A DNA stretch of 20,885 bases from Coptodactyla brooksi (taxonomy: Eukaryota > Arthropoda > Insecta > Coleoptera > Scarabaeidae). The stretch covers positions 1-20,885 of the forward strand of contig JAWQRM010000625.1 in assembly GCA_033557675.1 (NCBI GenBank), given 5' to 3'. Positions 11,301 through 19,065 of the stretch are shown here, one piece after another (positions within the stretch are counted from its first letter, which is position 1; each line of letters starts with the position of its first letter). Both the position numbers and the translations under genes were made by a program. The notes under the pieces were generated by a model. The model searched no databases. It saw nothing but the letters and a program-made list of their open reading frames with translations, and was not told the origin of the DNA.

Positions 11301-14300
11301 AGCGATATACAGGGTGTGTCATGACGAGATTTGGTTTGAAAAATATTGAATGTCAATAGGAGTTAAAATTTGAAATTATCCTGCAATACTTTCCATAATA
11401 AACAATGTTCTTAGAATTAACCGATGTTAAAATATTCCATTTTCAATTTGCGGTACTGATTATTAATGGTCTCGTATCAAATGGTGTATTATAATATATA
11501 GCAAGTCGCTATATATTATAAAACACTTGTTTCAGACAAACATTGCGGAATGTTTGTTTTTTTTTTGAAAAACATTTGTTCATCAATATTGATTTTGTCC
11601 CCTGCCAAGTAGTCCCCAACAGATCTACACTCATGTCAGCATTTTTTTCAATATTCAAAGCACTTTTGGAATGGCATGGCTTGGTATGGCTTTTAGTTTA
11701 TTCAGTGATTCTGTCATCTCTTCAATGTTGGCAAAACATAACTCTTTCATTGTGTTTTTCACCTTGAGAATAGAAAAAAGTCACAAGAGGGCCATGTGCA
11801 ACAAATATGGAAGTTGAGACATTATAACAGTACTGTTTTTGGTCAAAAATTTATGAACAAGCAGTGCTTGTTCGTAAATCCTGCTATTTTCTTCGAATTA
11901 CTTTATGAAAATGATAGAATTTTCCAGAAACTTCCACTACATCAATATCATATACATGTACCCAAGTTTCATGATTCTCGATCACCGTTGACTTCATTCC
12001 GCAACTCTTGAGCTATATCCAGTGGGCGCTACTTATGGTCACAATTCAAGGATTTTAGAACAAATTTTGCTATCACACGTCTCATGCCCAAAACACCCCA
12101 AACAATTGCTTGACATAAGCCAACATCATTTTTCTCACTTGTTGAAGGTTGTTACTTCAACTTATGTTAACTGGTGTCTGGAGTGGTGGTTGTCGTCAAG
12201 GCCCTCTTTGAAATGTTTGTACCACTTGTAAACATTTGTTTTATTCATAAAAGTCTCGCCAATAACAACATTAATCATTTCCAATATGGTGCTGCACTTT
12301 ATTCCATTCTTAGGCAAAATGTAATGCAAATTAAAGCAACAAGAAAATATTATCGCAATCGGAATTATGCAGTCTGCGAAAATAGAAAGTTCAGTGCATT
12401 TTTTTTATCAAACCTAATACTTAGTGATGTATTAGGTCAAAGTCATATCGATTTTTAGTGAGATTTCAAAAATAATTCTTAATAGACTTCACAATTTCTA
12501 GGCCGATTCTTTTACACATTCCTTGAGGTAAAGTAATTAACAAAATTTTAACCTTTGCGTCTATCAACATTTTTTTTCTGGATAAACCTTGCAAAATATC
12601 ACCATTTTCTAAAAGACAAAAATTTACAATGGCATGCAAAATGTTTACTAATATGTTACATGACATGCTAGTGATGTAAATGTGAGAGAAAATGCCAGTG
12701 CCATACTTATCCCCACCCCTAAATTGTTATGAGTTTTGCTTATAGGTGATAAAAACATCACTTATTTATATAAGTGAATTATAGTTGAAACAAATATGAT
12801 AAAACAAATATTTAGAACCAAGCAAGCTATAGTTAAATGTAGTATTTTTAGTTTTTTGAGATTTGTATTGAATGCGATTGATAATAAACAAGAACTTTCA
12901 CAAGCTGTGGGAAGAATTGAAAAAACTTTAATTTTCAAAATTTCGGATTCTTTTAAATACGGCAGAAACATTACGCAAAAGTGAACTCAAAATTCGTACT
13001 ATAGACATTATATATACGTTATCGAGTATTCTGCATCATCCTATAACACGAACTTTGACTTTGATTTTCATATTAGCGCGATGCTTCCATTATGTAGTGT
13101 TGATGTTATCCAGCGTCTGCTGTAATTAGTACTGATTACATTATTCTACTTCTTAAATCTAGTCTTTCAATTCTTGTAATGATCGAAGGTCCTTGCGTAA
13201 AGGAAAAATTAGGAAGAAAGAAGAGAATCATGGTTTAAAACCACGACAAATTTTATTAGCAATTACCGAAAATAAAACTTAATTCCAAACTCAAACTCAG
13301 TTCTTATGGGTGCTTAACACTTATCAACACCCAATGTAAATCACTGGTGTAATGTAAAATCATTTTAATTTTGTGAAAAAAAAAGTTTTTCCAGTTTATT
13401 TTAACTAATTTGAAAGGAGCACTTTTTGTATATGCACTGTAAACCGTATTCTTTAGTCTGTACGTTTATATAGAAATGGTTTATAATTTTGGTTAATTAA
13501 TGAAGTTATTTTTCTAAAAGAACGTATTGCTTCCACAATTACATCGCTGTTTGGCCGAAATGACACGTCATGAAAGCAGCCACAAAGTAAATAGAAAGAA
13601 GACCAGTATGGAACGAGAAGATGAGGATCTCCTAAGAGTTCCTATATCTTTGGCCTTAGTGAAGTTATTACAGAAACTGCCGAAAACAATCTTGGACGCC
13701 AACATACCTGGGTAAGTATCAGCAGATTTCATTTAAAGCAATACACTCTTATAATGATTTTCTTTTCAAAGCATTTTAATGAAATTATGCACTTTCTTAA
13801 AATCACAACTAGAGAGTGTTAGAAGAGTTACTAGAGAAACTTTGCAAAAAATAATGCTGGCATTAGGGCCATCGTATTTAAAATTGCTTCTGGACGAAAT
13901 GGTGCCGTTGCTTTCACGTGGTTTCCAAGTTCATGTTCTTGTATATACAGTACACTCAGTACTATGTTGTATGAAGGAAATCTTTGCAGCAGGAGATGTT
14001 GACAAAGTTTTGTCAACAGTTATTAAGGTGATAATCACAATTATTGTTTACTGAAAATGATGGTTACTCTTTGTTTTACAGCTATGTAACACAGATTTAT
14101 TTGGTGTTCTATCGGAAGAGAAAGAAGTTGCAAAAATCATCAGCAAAGTGTCTGAAGCAAAGTCTTCAAAAAGCATGGATACTTTCAAAATTTTGGCACA
14201 ATTTATAACAGAAGAACACTTGAAAGAACTTATAAATCCGATCAAAGAAATTTTAACAAATACCCACTCTTATAAAATAGTCAGCAAAATTCAGGAAGCT

Positions 14301-17300
14301 TTTAAACATATTGCTTTAGGATTAATCGATAACACCTATATAAAAACTGAAGCAATGTTAAAGTTCAGTTTTGATATTCTTTCTCAAAGTACATCGGAAA
14401 TAAAAGCGAGTGAAAATCAACCTGTTTTAACGGAAAAAGAAATCGATCGCGTCAAAAGGCAAAAACCGGATTGTTACATTATTCCGAAGGAACCCGTTTA
14501 TCGATCAGGATATAGAACTTCAAATTTGAAGACTTCGAACACAACAAATGTACATATCATGGCAGAATTTGGACTGAAAATTTGTTATTTTCTGTTGAAG
14601 AGGGATATTCTAAAAGGGAGCATTGACGACAGGCGTGTTTTGGATGGTTTTGTTCCGATAATGGAGGAGTGTTTAAAATCAAAAAATATCAAGGTCGAGC
14701 ATTTTATAAATTGATGTAAATTTATGTTTTAATGACCTGCATTTTTAGTTATGCACAGTTACCTTACAATGTCTTCCATGGATGTTCAAATATGATTTAC
14801 CCTCTTTACGTCACCATATTGAGAGTGTGTCAGAAATTATTTTCAACATATTGCATAAATACGCGGCTGCAGGTTTAAGTAAAGGAGATAATTTTGATTT
14901 AGTGGTAGCTTCGTTTAAGGTAAGTAATGAAAGAAATTACAAAGTTTAGTACAATTAAATAATTTTAAATAAGTTAAGAACTATAACTTTTATTTATTAA
15001 GTTGCTCTCTTGTTTTTCCTTTTTCATTATGTGTTAACGAAGTTGATTTATGTACTCTTTCATTATTTCTTTTATCGTACTCCTATTTTAACTTAAATGG
15101 AGTTTGATGGGTTGATGAGTTGAGTTCATTTGAGTTATTGGCTCATCCGTGATGTTTGAATGATTTCTTTAATATACCTCTACAAAAATAGATCATTTGC
15201 CATTTTTGCTAATAATGCAGTTAGAGAAAATATTTCTAAGAAATTTTTGTACCTTGATTGTATTATAAACACAGGAAAACTAAATTAAAAGTGAAAACTA
15301 AAAGTGAAGCTAAATTACCCCAAATCCAGTAAATAAAATATTACTTTTAGCTTTTGTGGATATTACGCTCGAGTAGTGACAGATGTGGCCAATATCAAAT
15401 AACAGATGAATTATGATAACCATAAATGATGAAAACAGACGATTCATCGGAAAATGAAATGTTTGGTACAAGAATTTCATGTTCTTTCATTCTTCCACCG
15501 TGGTTTTGCAGAATTTCATCCATTTGATATTATTCTGAAGAAAAATCTCTTGCGTAGTTCCCACTTGAAAGCAGAATTAATTGTGTTTTGAAATAGAGCA
15601 GATACATCAGTTTCTCCAGCCTTTCTTTCAGGTTTCAGTTGTGTTTTTGGGGTTCATAAGCTTTTAAATACGTAGGTTTCAAGCACGTGGCCAATATTCG
15701 TGATTGGCTAACCTTAAATGAATTCATAATTTCTTCAAGATACCAGTTAATTGTTTGAACCATTTCTATGGTTTTAAAGCAGACATTCTGAAGTTATTGT
15801 TCGACCCACCACCAACCACCAATTACATAATACAAGGATGCTTGAAGCTTATTTTGAAAATACAATAGGTGTATCCAACTGTTTCTTTGTATCTTTACTA
15901 AACAAGTACATGCAAACGATAATTTTCCGAATCTATATATATGTATAGCATTCTGAAATATTGTTAATTTAATAATATTTAAAATTTTTAGGCTGTAACT
16001 GTTCTTGTGAGGGATGTAAAATTTCACATTATAAAACCTGATCAACTAAAGGTACTATTACTATACATAGAACAGGATCTGCATAATTATGATCGCCAAG
16101 CCACAGCATATGGACTGTTAAAAGCCTTGTTGTCTAGAAAGTTTACGGCTCCTGAATTTGATGATATCATGAAGAAAGTTATGGAATTAAGTATTACATC
16201 AGAATTACCACATATAAGGACCCAGTCCAGAAGTATCACACAACAGTTTCTGTTGGATTATCCAATTGGAAAAAAGCTGAATACTTATATTAGTTTCTAC
16301 TTATCACAACTGAAATTTCAGTTACAAACGGGAAGGGAGTCAGCAATAGAAATGATACAAAGCTTAATTACATCTCTTCCTATGGTAAGCTTATCAATAG
16401 TGATTTAGATAAAATACCAGATTTTTTTATAGGGTACTCTTAGAGATAACAGTGGAACATTTTTCATAACCTTAGGAGCAAGATTAGTCAATGATGAACA
16501 ACCATCATGTCGAAAAATGATTGGCATATGTTTAGAAACAATGTTAAACAGATTATCAAAAGGTGATCGCGATCCATTATTTGATATTCTTCTGTTATGG
16601 TTAAACGATAATATTATGAGCCATAGACGTTTAGCAGCTCAGTTATGTGGTATATTTGTAACTATAGAAAAAGCTCAATTTGAATCGAGATTGAATGGTT
16701 TATTATCGTTAGTAATAACTCAATTTGAAGATCATTCTAATGTGAATTCTGGAAGATTTGTAAAATTAAAACGTGATAATAAAATTGACAGTACTGAGGA
16801 AACGGAAAGGTTACAAGATCACCACTTGTTCCAATTACTTCAATTGCTTCTTAAAATTTGTAACAATTGTCCTGTATTTTTGAAAAGACGTGAAGATGTA
16901 GAAGTTATTGCGAATCATGTACAAGTATTGCTAGCCTATCCCCATGAATGGGTTAGATTAGCTTCGACCCAATTCTTGGGTTTCGTGCTTACATCAATAG
17001 ATATTGATTGCTTGTCGACTTTGATGATTGAAAACAAAACAGATTGTGGCTACTTATATTCCGATCCAATAAATGGGTTAAAATCCTTAACTTTAGACTT
17101 ATGCGATCAATTACAACCAAACTCAATCAAAAGTGATGTAGCAGAACAAGTTGTTAAAAATCTAGTTTTCGTTGCTAGAGTTCTAGAAAAAATTTCTGGC
17201 AAGAACCTCGAACTCAATCTAACATGGTTAACAAAACGCATGCGGAGAATAGTGTATCATGAAATTATTGAAGGAGCAACAAGTACGACGCTACGAGCAG

Positions 17301-17719
17301 AAATTTTCAAATGGATTGCGGGAATAACCGTAGTGTTAAAAGAAGAAACGATAATAGATAATGTACACCATTTAGTGGCTCCTCTGATAAGGGAGATGAT
17401 GACAACAGACGAAAAGGAGGCCCCATTAAGACAACTTTCGAAAGAAGTCGGGTCGCTTATAAAGAAAAAAATTGGAATGGAAAAATACACAGAAGTTTTA
17501 GCTAAAGTACAACAGCAGCTGTCAGTGAAAAGAGCAGAAAGGAAACGTACGAGAAACCAACTGGCTATGACCGATCCTGAGTTACACGCAAAGAAAAAAA
17601 TTAAACACCATGAGAAGAAGAAAGAAACAAAGAAGAGAAAAATCAATGAAAGGAAAGGCGCGAAAAGAAAATTTAGGAAGAAAGAAACAATCGAGTTGGA
17701 TTCATCAGAAATTTTGTGA
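4207..17719 (+). CDS. UTP20: UTP20, U3 snoRNP / SSU processome HEAT-repeat protein (5'-partial, ten exons)
   Basis: Spliced product is 2483 residues plus stop; animal UTP20 is about 2785 residues. The product aligns end to end, as I recall it, with human UTP20 from about residue 215 to the C-terminus. Shared blocks include GRLLFE...FHSC near the start, VPLRYLCGVLYINF, LDCLMIYK, EMDFFENITHLQVHRHGRAL, REDEDLLRVP, EEKEV, RQATAYGLLKALLSRK, TGRES and a Lys/Arg-rich tail. UTP20 is a nucleolar alpha-solenoid that associates with U3 snoRNP and the SSU processome and is needed for early pre-rRNA cleavages leading to 18S rRNA. No catalytic motif is expected or seen; the fold is helical repeats with leucine-rich amphipathic segments. 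Exons: 4207-5358, 5413-5984, 8415-8582, 8642-11291, 13521-13711, 13772-14027, 14082-14693, 14749-14919, 15992-16384, 16433-17719. Phases agree at every junction and the sum (7452) is divisible by three, with no in-frame stop, so the gene looks intact. The true start is upstream of the window. Confidence 0.95.
5359..5412 (+). other. UTP20 54-nt intron
   Basis: GTAATA donor at 5359 and TTATTTCAG acceptor ending at 5412. Phase 0, joining ...YHE to MRLYTTYIY, in register with the family. Short introns of this size are normal in insects. Confidence 0.9.
5413..5984 (+). CDS. UTP20: UTP20 exon: conserved VPLRYL-GVLYINF segment
   Basis: Partial-protein residues 385-574 plus two bases of 575. Contains VPLRYLCGVLYINFKLLWEP, matching the family block VPLRYLLGMLYINFSALWDP, then SFWAVFSEELKNAAEH and NYRLLLWKSLELFPE, which match QFWKVYYEHLEKAATH and NFRFLLWRALTKFPE in the human protein. 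Donor ATGGA|GTAAGT at 5985, phase 2. The ATG at 5413 is the first codon after the acceptor and is an internal Met, not a start. Confidence 0.94.
6342..6591 (+). pseudogene. Penelope-like element remnant: RT C-terminal end and GIY-YIG endonuclease
   Basis: Reading 6342 onward gives KYVSLPFPKF, a stop, then GIKLAFRSNNTLKT and another stop. A frame change then leads into KLSMLEKSGIYEVSCMDC and KYVGQTIRSLQTRLK (6491-6590). This order (LPF/Y block, AFR-NNTLK, LLEKSGIY-SC-DC, YVGQT-R-L-TR) is that of Penelope-like retroelements, whose reverse transcriptase is followed by a Cys-containing GIY-YIG nuclease. The GIY (6491-6499) and YVG (6530-6538) motifs, the CxxC and the catalytic-region Arg survive. 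At least two stops, one frameshift and a stop after a poly-Gln run show it is dead. Weak similarity may go on to about 6770. Confidence 0.85.
6919..6990 (+). repeat. Penelope-type terminal repeat, copy A (+), hammerhead-like
   Basis: Starts CCAATGAT and continues with ACCGAC-TTT-GTCAGT, a potential short stem. Then follow GCAAC, GTGTGTCGAGC and a GTTTTGGTTAAGTGGT tail. It aligns along its length with copy B (reverse strand, 7400-7471) and copy C (7509-7573). It lies on the same strand as, and 3' of, the Penelope-like coding remnant, where a pseudo-LTR would be expected. Confidence 0.6.
7400..7471 (-). repeat. Penelope-type terminal repeat, copy B (-)
   Basis: On the minus strand it reads CCAATGAT, then GCTGAC-ATT-GTTAGC (six-pair stem), GAAAC, GCACGTC, AAGCAAATAAAC and a GGTTTTGGTATAGTGGTGTC tail. 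It forms the left arm of a long inverted repeat with copy C, so the two together could fold into a large hairpin with a spacer of about 37 nt. Confidence 0.75.
7509..7573 (+). repeat. Penelope-type terminal repeat, copy C (+), with CTGATGA...GAAAC core
   Basis: Begins CTGATGA (7509-7515), with GAAAC at 7524-7528, then ACGCTTC, AAGCAAATAAAC and CAGTTTTGGTGTAGTGGTGAC. The match with copy B on the opposite strand is nearly continuous apart from about six missing bases where copy B has its stem. It is the only copy that keeps the hammerhead-type CTGATGA box. Confidence 0.72.
8415..8582 (+). CDS. UTP20: UTP20 exon: short charged linker
   Basis: Completes residue 575 and encodes residues 576-630 plus two bases of 631. 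The sequence is low in conservation, with an acidic stretch (EEEHEEDSIKKE) followed by RPPSPRGKANLK. In human UTP20 the equivalent place is a charged linker ending in RRAAAKQLIAHLQVFSKF. Donor TAAA|GTATGT at 8583, phase 2. The open frame begins upstream of the acceptor (8392), but that part is intron. Confidence 0.88.
8642..11291 (+). CDS. UTP20: UTP20 central exon: DRIM-domain HEAT solenoid and acidic linker
   Basis: The largest exon; completes residue 631 and encodes 632-1514. It opens TLLQHLKVFSKM (family LIAHLQVFSKF). Further landmarks are LDCLMIYK, FLAGCNTEEM, WPYLHKL, SPTNLLKLLVCWGSNPRYF, EMDFFENITHLQVHRHGRAL and LDSFHFD, all in the order found in the family's DRIM region. Residues about 1425-1492 form a Glu/Asp/Asn-rich linker, as in human UTP20 after EAFHFD. 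The exon ends IINTVQ at a strong donor, CAG|GTAAGA, phase 0. No frameshift or stop occurs over 2.65 kb. Confidence 0.96.
11489..11521. repeat. Perfect 14-bp inverted repeat (hairpin)
   Basis: Arms TTATAATATATAGC (11489-11502) and its exact complement (11508-11521) around the loop AAGTC. It lies just outside the mariner remnant and could mark or be part of a transposon end; no function is implied. Confidence 0.85.
11560..12310 (-). pseudogene. Mariner transposase pseudogene (HTH_48 / DDE_1 type)
   Basis: Reverse-strand blocks in family order: VYKWYKHFKEG (about 12201-12230, HTH_48 domain), MRRVIAKFVLKSL (12046-12085), HETWVHVYD (11949-11971, where the family has DETWV), ALLVHKFLTKN, CDFFLF (11762-11785), LNKLKAIP and GDYLAGDKINIDEQ (11579-11617, the family's C-terminal signature). 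Blocks fall in different frames with several stops. The first catalytic Asp is replaced by His and the stretch that normally holds the second Asp (HHDNAPAH) is lost. Non-autonomous, long dead. It lies antisense to UTP20 inside an intron. Confidence 0.87.
13521..13711 (+). CDS. UTP20: UTP20 exon: NVLLPQLHRCLAE ... REDEDLLRVP block
   Basis: Residues 1515-1577 plus two bases of 1578. Reads NVLLPQLHRCLAEMTRHESSHKVN, then REDEDLLRVPISLALVKLLQKLP, matching the family's DILPRLHKCLAS and VVRVPLAFAMVKLMQSLP. The acceptor is TTTTTCTAAAAG ending at 13520. A TTG at 13527 can look like a start, but two codons before it are also exon. Donor CTGG|GTAAGT at 13712. Confidence 0.94.
13712..13771 (+). other. 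UTP20 60-nt intron
   Basis: GTAAGT donor and TTTTCAAAG acceptor ending at 13771. Phase 2; the split codon is GG|C, a Gly, equivalent to a conserved position just before I-L-x-K-x-C in the family. Confidence 0.9.
13772..14027 (+). CDS. UTP20: UTP20 exon: CTFLKS ... GFQVHVLVYTVHS block
   Basis: Completes residue 1578 and encodes 1579-1663. ILMKLCTFLKS, VTRETLQKIMLALGPSYL and SRGFQVHVLVYTVHSVL match ILLKVCALLKN, ARSTLAKIIEDLGVHFL and VRGYQVHVLTFTVHMLL in the family. Donor AAG|GTGATA at 14028, phase 0. The ATG at 13779 is internal. Confidence 0.95.
14028..14081 (+). other. UTP20 54-nt intron
   Basis: GTGATA donor and TTGTTTTACAG acceptor ending at 14081, phase 0; joins STVIK to LCNTDLFGVLSEEKEV, in family register. 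Confidence 0.9.
14082..14693 (+). CDS. UTP20: UTP20 exon: EEKEV ... EAKSSKSMDTFKIL block
   Basis: Residues 1664-1867. LFGVLSEEKEVAKIISKVSEAKSSKS corresponds to the human LFGAVAEEKEVKQILSKVMEARRSKS, one of the best conserved parts of the protein. The exon continues through NTHSYKIVSKIQEAFKHI, DCYIIPKEPVYRSG, NVHIMAEFGLKI (family NMHIFIESGLRL) and FVPIMEECLKSKNIK. Past codon AAG at 14691-14693 the open frame soon stops and homology leaves it, so the exon must end near there. Confidence 0.93.
14694..14748 (+). other. UTP20 55-nt intron with a weak donor
   Basis: Inferred from homology: AAG|GTCGAG to TTTTTAG. The join gives IKLCTVTLQCLPW, with the same spacing as human VKVITGALQCLLW. GTCGAG is a poor 5' splice site, but no other GT nearby keeps the frame without a stop. 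Confidence 0.75.
14749..14919 (+). CDS. UTP20: UTP20 exon: LQCLPW ... GDNFDLVVASFK block
   Basis: Residues 1868-1924. Too short to stand out as an ORF, but LCTVTLQCLPWMFKYDLPSL and YAAAGLSKGDNFDLVVASFK match GALQCLIWVLRFPLPSI and YAKLGAARGQNFHLVVNCFK of the family. Strong donor AAG|GTAAGT at 14920, phase 0. Confidence 0.92.
14920..15991 (+). other. UTP20 intron (1072 nt)
   Basis: GTAAGT donor at 14920; AAATTTTTAG acceptor ending at 15991, phase 0. AT-rich. The only structure I can suggest is a heavily decayed minus-strand DDE-transposon trace around 15370-15800. Confidence 0.88.
15370..15800 (-). pseudogene. Possible Tc1/mariner-like transposase trace
   Basis: On the minus strand, FKVSQSRIL and YLKAYEP are followed downstream by ISFSDESS-F, a stop and YWPH. 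This resembles the order of a helix-turn-helix, a linker (KPYK-like) and the first-Asp motif (LFSDE-SFHL...YW) of DDE_3-type transposases. Frames change and stops are frequent; the second and third catalytic regions are not visible. A weak call resting on a few short matches. Confidence 0.3.
15992..16384 (+). CDS. UTP20: UTP20 exon: RQATAYGLLKALLSRK block
   Basis: Residues 1925-2055. Starts AVTVLVRDVKFHIIKPDQLK (family CVTILVKKVKSYQITEKQLQ), then VLLLYIEQDLHNYDRQATAYG, LLKALLSRKFTAPEFDDIMKK, FLLDYPIGKKL and FQLQTGRESAIEMIQSL. These match LLAYAEEDIYDTSRQATAFG, LLKAILSRKLLVPEIDEVMRK, YILDYPLGDKL and YEHETGRESTLEMIAYL. Donor ATG|GTAAGC at 16385, phase 0. The GTG at 16007 is internal. Confidence 0.96.
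16385..16432 (+). other. UTP20 48-nt intron
   Basis: GTAAGC donor and TTTTTTTATAG acceptor ending at 16432, phase 0. Joins SLPM to GTLRDNSGTFFI (family FPQGLLHENCGMFFI). The shortest intron in the gene, close to the lower limit for insects. Confidence 0.9.
16433..17719 (+). CDS. UTP20: UTP20 terminal exon: C-terminal repeats and basic tail
   Basis: Residues 2056-2483 and the TGA stop at 17717-17719. NSGTFFITLGARLVND, CRKMIGICLETML, RRLAAQLCGIFV, HPHEWVRL-like YPHEWVRLASTQFLGFVL, EQVVKNLVFVARVLE, TTLRAEIFKWIAGI and LVAPLIREM match the family in order. Compared with human UTP20, the charged insert after AAKVLYLLEL is largely absent, so this end is more compact. The last 60 or so residues are Lys/Arg-rich (KKKIKHHEKKKETKKRKI), a nucleolar/nuclear localisation type tail, probably helical. 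Confidence 0.97.
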   Translation, partial: GTLRDNSGTFFITLGARLVNDEQPSCRKMIGICLETMLNRLSKGDRDPLFDILLLWLNDNIMSHRRLAAQLCGIFVTIEKAQFESRLNGLLSLVITQFEDHSNVNSGRFVKLKRDNKIDSTEETERLQDHHLFQLLQLLLKICNNCPVFLKRREDVEVIANHVQVLLAYPHEWVRLASTQFLGFVLTSIDIDCLSTLMIENKTDCGYLYSDPINGLKSLTLDLCDQLQPNSIKSDVAEQVVKNLVFVARVLEKISGKNLELNLTWLTKRMRRIVYHEIIEGATSTTLRAEIFKWIAGITVVLKEETIIDNVHHLVAPLIREMMTTDEKEAPLRQLSKEVGSLIKKKIGMEKYTEVLAKVQQQLSVKRAERKRTRNQLAMTDPELHAKKKIKHHEKKKETKKRKINERKGAKRKFRKKETIELDSSEIL

Positions 17720-17757
17720 TATATTAAAGATGTTTAATGACATTTAATGTATTTTAG

Positions 17758-17763
17758 AATAAA
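17758..17763 (+). terminator. Poly(A) signal AATAAA for UTP20
   Basis: AATAAA 39 nt after the stop codon, with ATTAAA at 17723-17728 as a weaker alternative. Implies a short 3' UTR ending around 17775-17800, just before a repeat junction at 17809. Confidence 0.65.
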
Positions 17764-18516
17764 TAGAAAAATCAAAAGAAATGTGTTACTGCTTTTAGGT
17801 ACATAAAATACAGGGTGTCACGAAGGTGACAAACAGCTAGGGTTTGAAAATTAAATATAACATCAATTAACCAATTTAACAAATTAACTTGCTCATTTCA
17901 AATGAAATGATGCTTAAAATGTAATTTTTATTCTACATTTTTGAAAACTACTAGATTTTTTATTTGCTACTCTATATTGATCATTTCCAAATATTAATGT
18001 AAAGCTATTATTAACATTATTATGAGGTAATGATTAGATTATTAGTAAGTTCAAATTAAACTCTTGATGTTGTTCATTTTGTTATTCACAAACTGCACCT
18101 AAGTTTCTACAGGTTCAATATCGATTCTCAAACCTATATGGAGGGTAGGAAATTTTTCATTCGCGATTCAAGAATAATGAATGAATGATCGGAGTATCCA
18201 TAGGACAATGCTACATTGTAATTCATTAATTTACATCGAGAGCATGAGTATAGAATATAATCCGCATGCAATGCAGATAAGATTCCATTGGATATTTTTC
18301 TTAACTGGATACTTTCTTCCTCTTCTTCATTCATAATTGTGTATAATCACTAGCATTGTACATAAAATCTTTCAGGTGTGAATCCTACTAGTAAATTACC
18401 TATTGCCATTCATAGGACTAATATTTCCATCGAACTTGATTGAACCTGTCAAAAATATTTGGATCACAAAGTTTGTTTTAATATCAAATTTAGAAGTAAA
18501 TGTTAAATATTAATGG

Positions 18517-18732
18517 CTTGTAATGAAATAAGTGATTTATTACTCATTATTCAAACAAGAAAATAAATTGACCTTCGAACAGGATTCAAACAGAAAGTTT
18601 TCGAACGGGAGAAAGTACAGGATGGTTTTCTTCTTTTTCATAAACAACGTCGCCAGTTCGAATCCTGCTCGGAGGTCAATTTATTTTCCTGTCTCAATAT
18701 AAAGTAATGCATTACTTACTTCATACCTGGAT
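18517..18732. repeat. Long inverted repeat with tRNA B-box-like sequence
   Basis: The core arms 18556-18591 and 18656-18691 are 36 nt with four mismatches, all transitions. Lower-grade pairing extends outward to about 18517 and 18732, around a central unpaired spacer of 64 nt. The right arm contains GTTCGAATCC (18656-18665), a near-perfect RNA polymerase III B box, followed by TGCTCGGAGGTCA, like the 3' end of a tRNA. No A box, D arm or anticodon arm is found, so it is not a tRNA gene. More likely a palindromic MITE or tRNA-derived fragment duplicated in inverse orientation. Confidence 0.75.
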
Positions 18733-19044
18733 GAAATATCCACGGAAAAATTTAATGACATTTTAATTCACATTCATAGATGGCTTTCATTTATTCAGTT
18801 TTTCATATACATAGTTAGAGACTGGTTTAACGTAGTAATATTGATCTGTTCCATATGTTTTAATTCAGAATTTTATGTAGAAGAAATGTAAGGTATATTC
18901 TGAAAACAGAATTATTTCTTCAAGCAACTACCAGGACCAGATAGACTACAATGTCGAAACCTTTATTGTGAGCAGATCATATAATAATTAATATACTCAC
19001 AGTATAGTTTTATTTGATAATTCCGTATAAGAGCTAAAGTGTTC

Positions 19045-19065
19045 ACATATGTTAGGAACATATGT
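19045..19065. repeat. Short perfect inverted repeat
   Basis: ACATATGTT, AGG, AACATATGT (9-bp arms). Nothing else supports a function. Confidence 0.7.

Larger units (their letters stand above)
11292..13520 (+). other. UTP20 intron (2229 nt) holding a decayed mariner
   Basis: Donor GTAAGA at 11292; acceptor TTCTAAAAG ending at 13520, phase 0. A TACAGGGTG junction sits 17 nt inside (11308-11316), a perfect hairpin lies at 11489-11521, and a minus-strand mariner remnant spans about 11560-12310. I see no gene in 12310-13520; the small open frame at 12796-12984 has no recognisable similarity. Confidence 0.85.

Noticed and set aside
12796..12984. 62-codon + frame in the 2.2-kb intron as a possible extra UTP20 exon
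   Set aside because: The exons on each side already join in phase with family spacing (RIINTVQ to NVLLPQLH), leaving no gap to fill.
17257..17646. 129-codon minus-strand open frame
   Set aside because: Antisense shadow of the last UTP20 exon; its Phe/Ser-rich sequence simply mirrors the Lys/Glu-rich sense strand.
18570..18677. tRNA gene suggested by GTTCGAATCC and by acceptor-like pairing of CCTTCGA with TCGGAGG
   Set aside because: The pairing is only the inner part of a much longer inverted repeat; the T stem mismatches, and no D arm, A box or anticodon arm is present.
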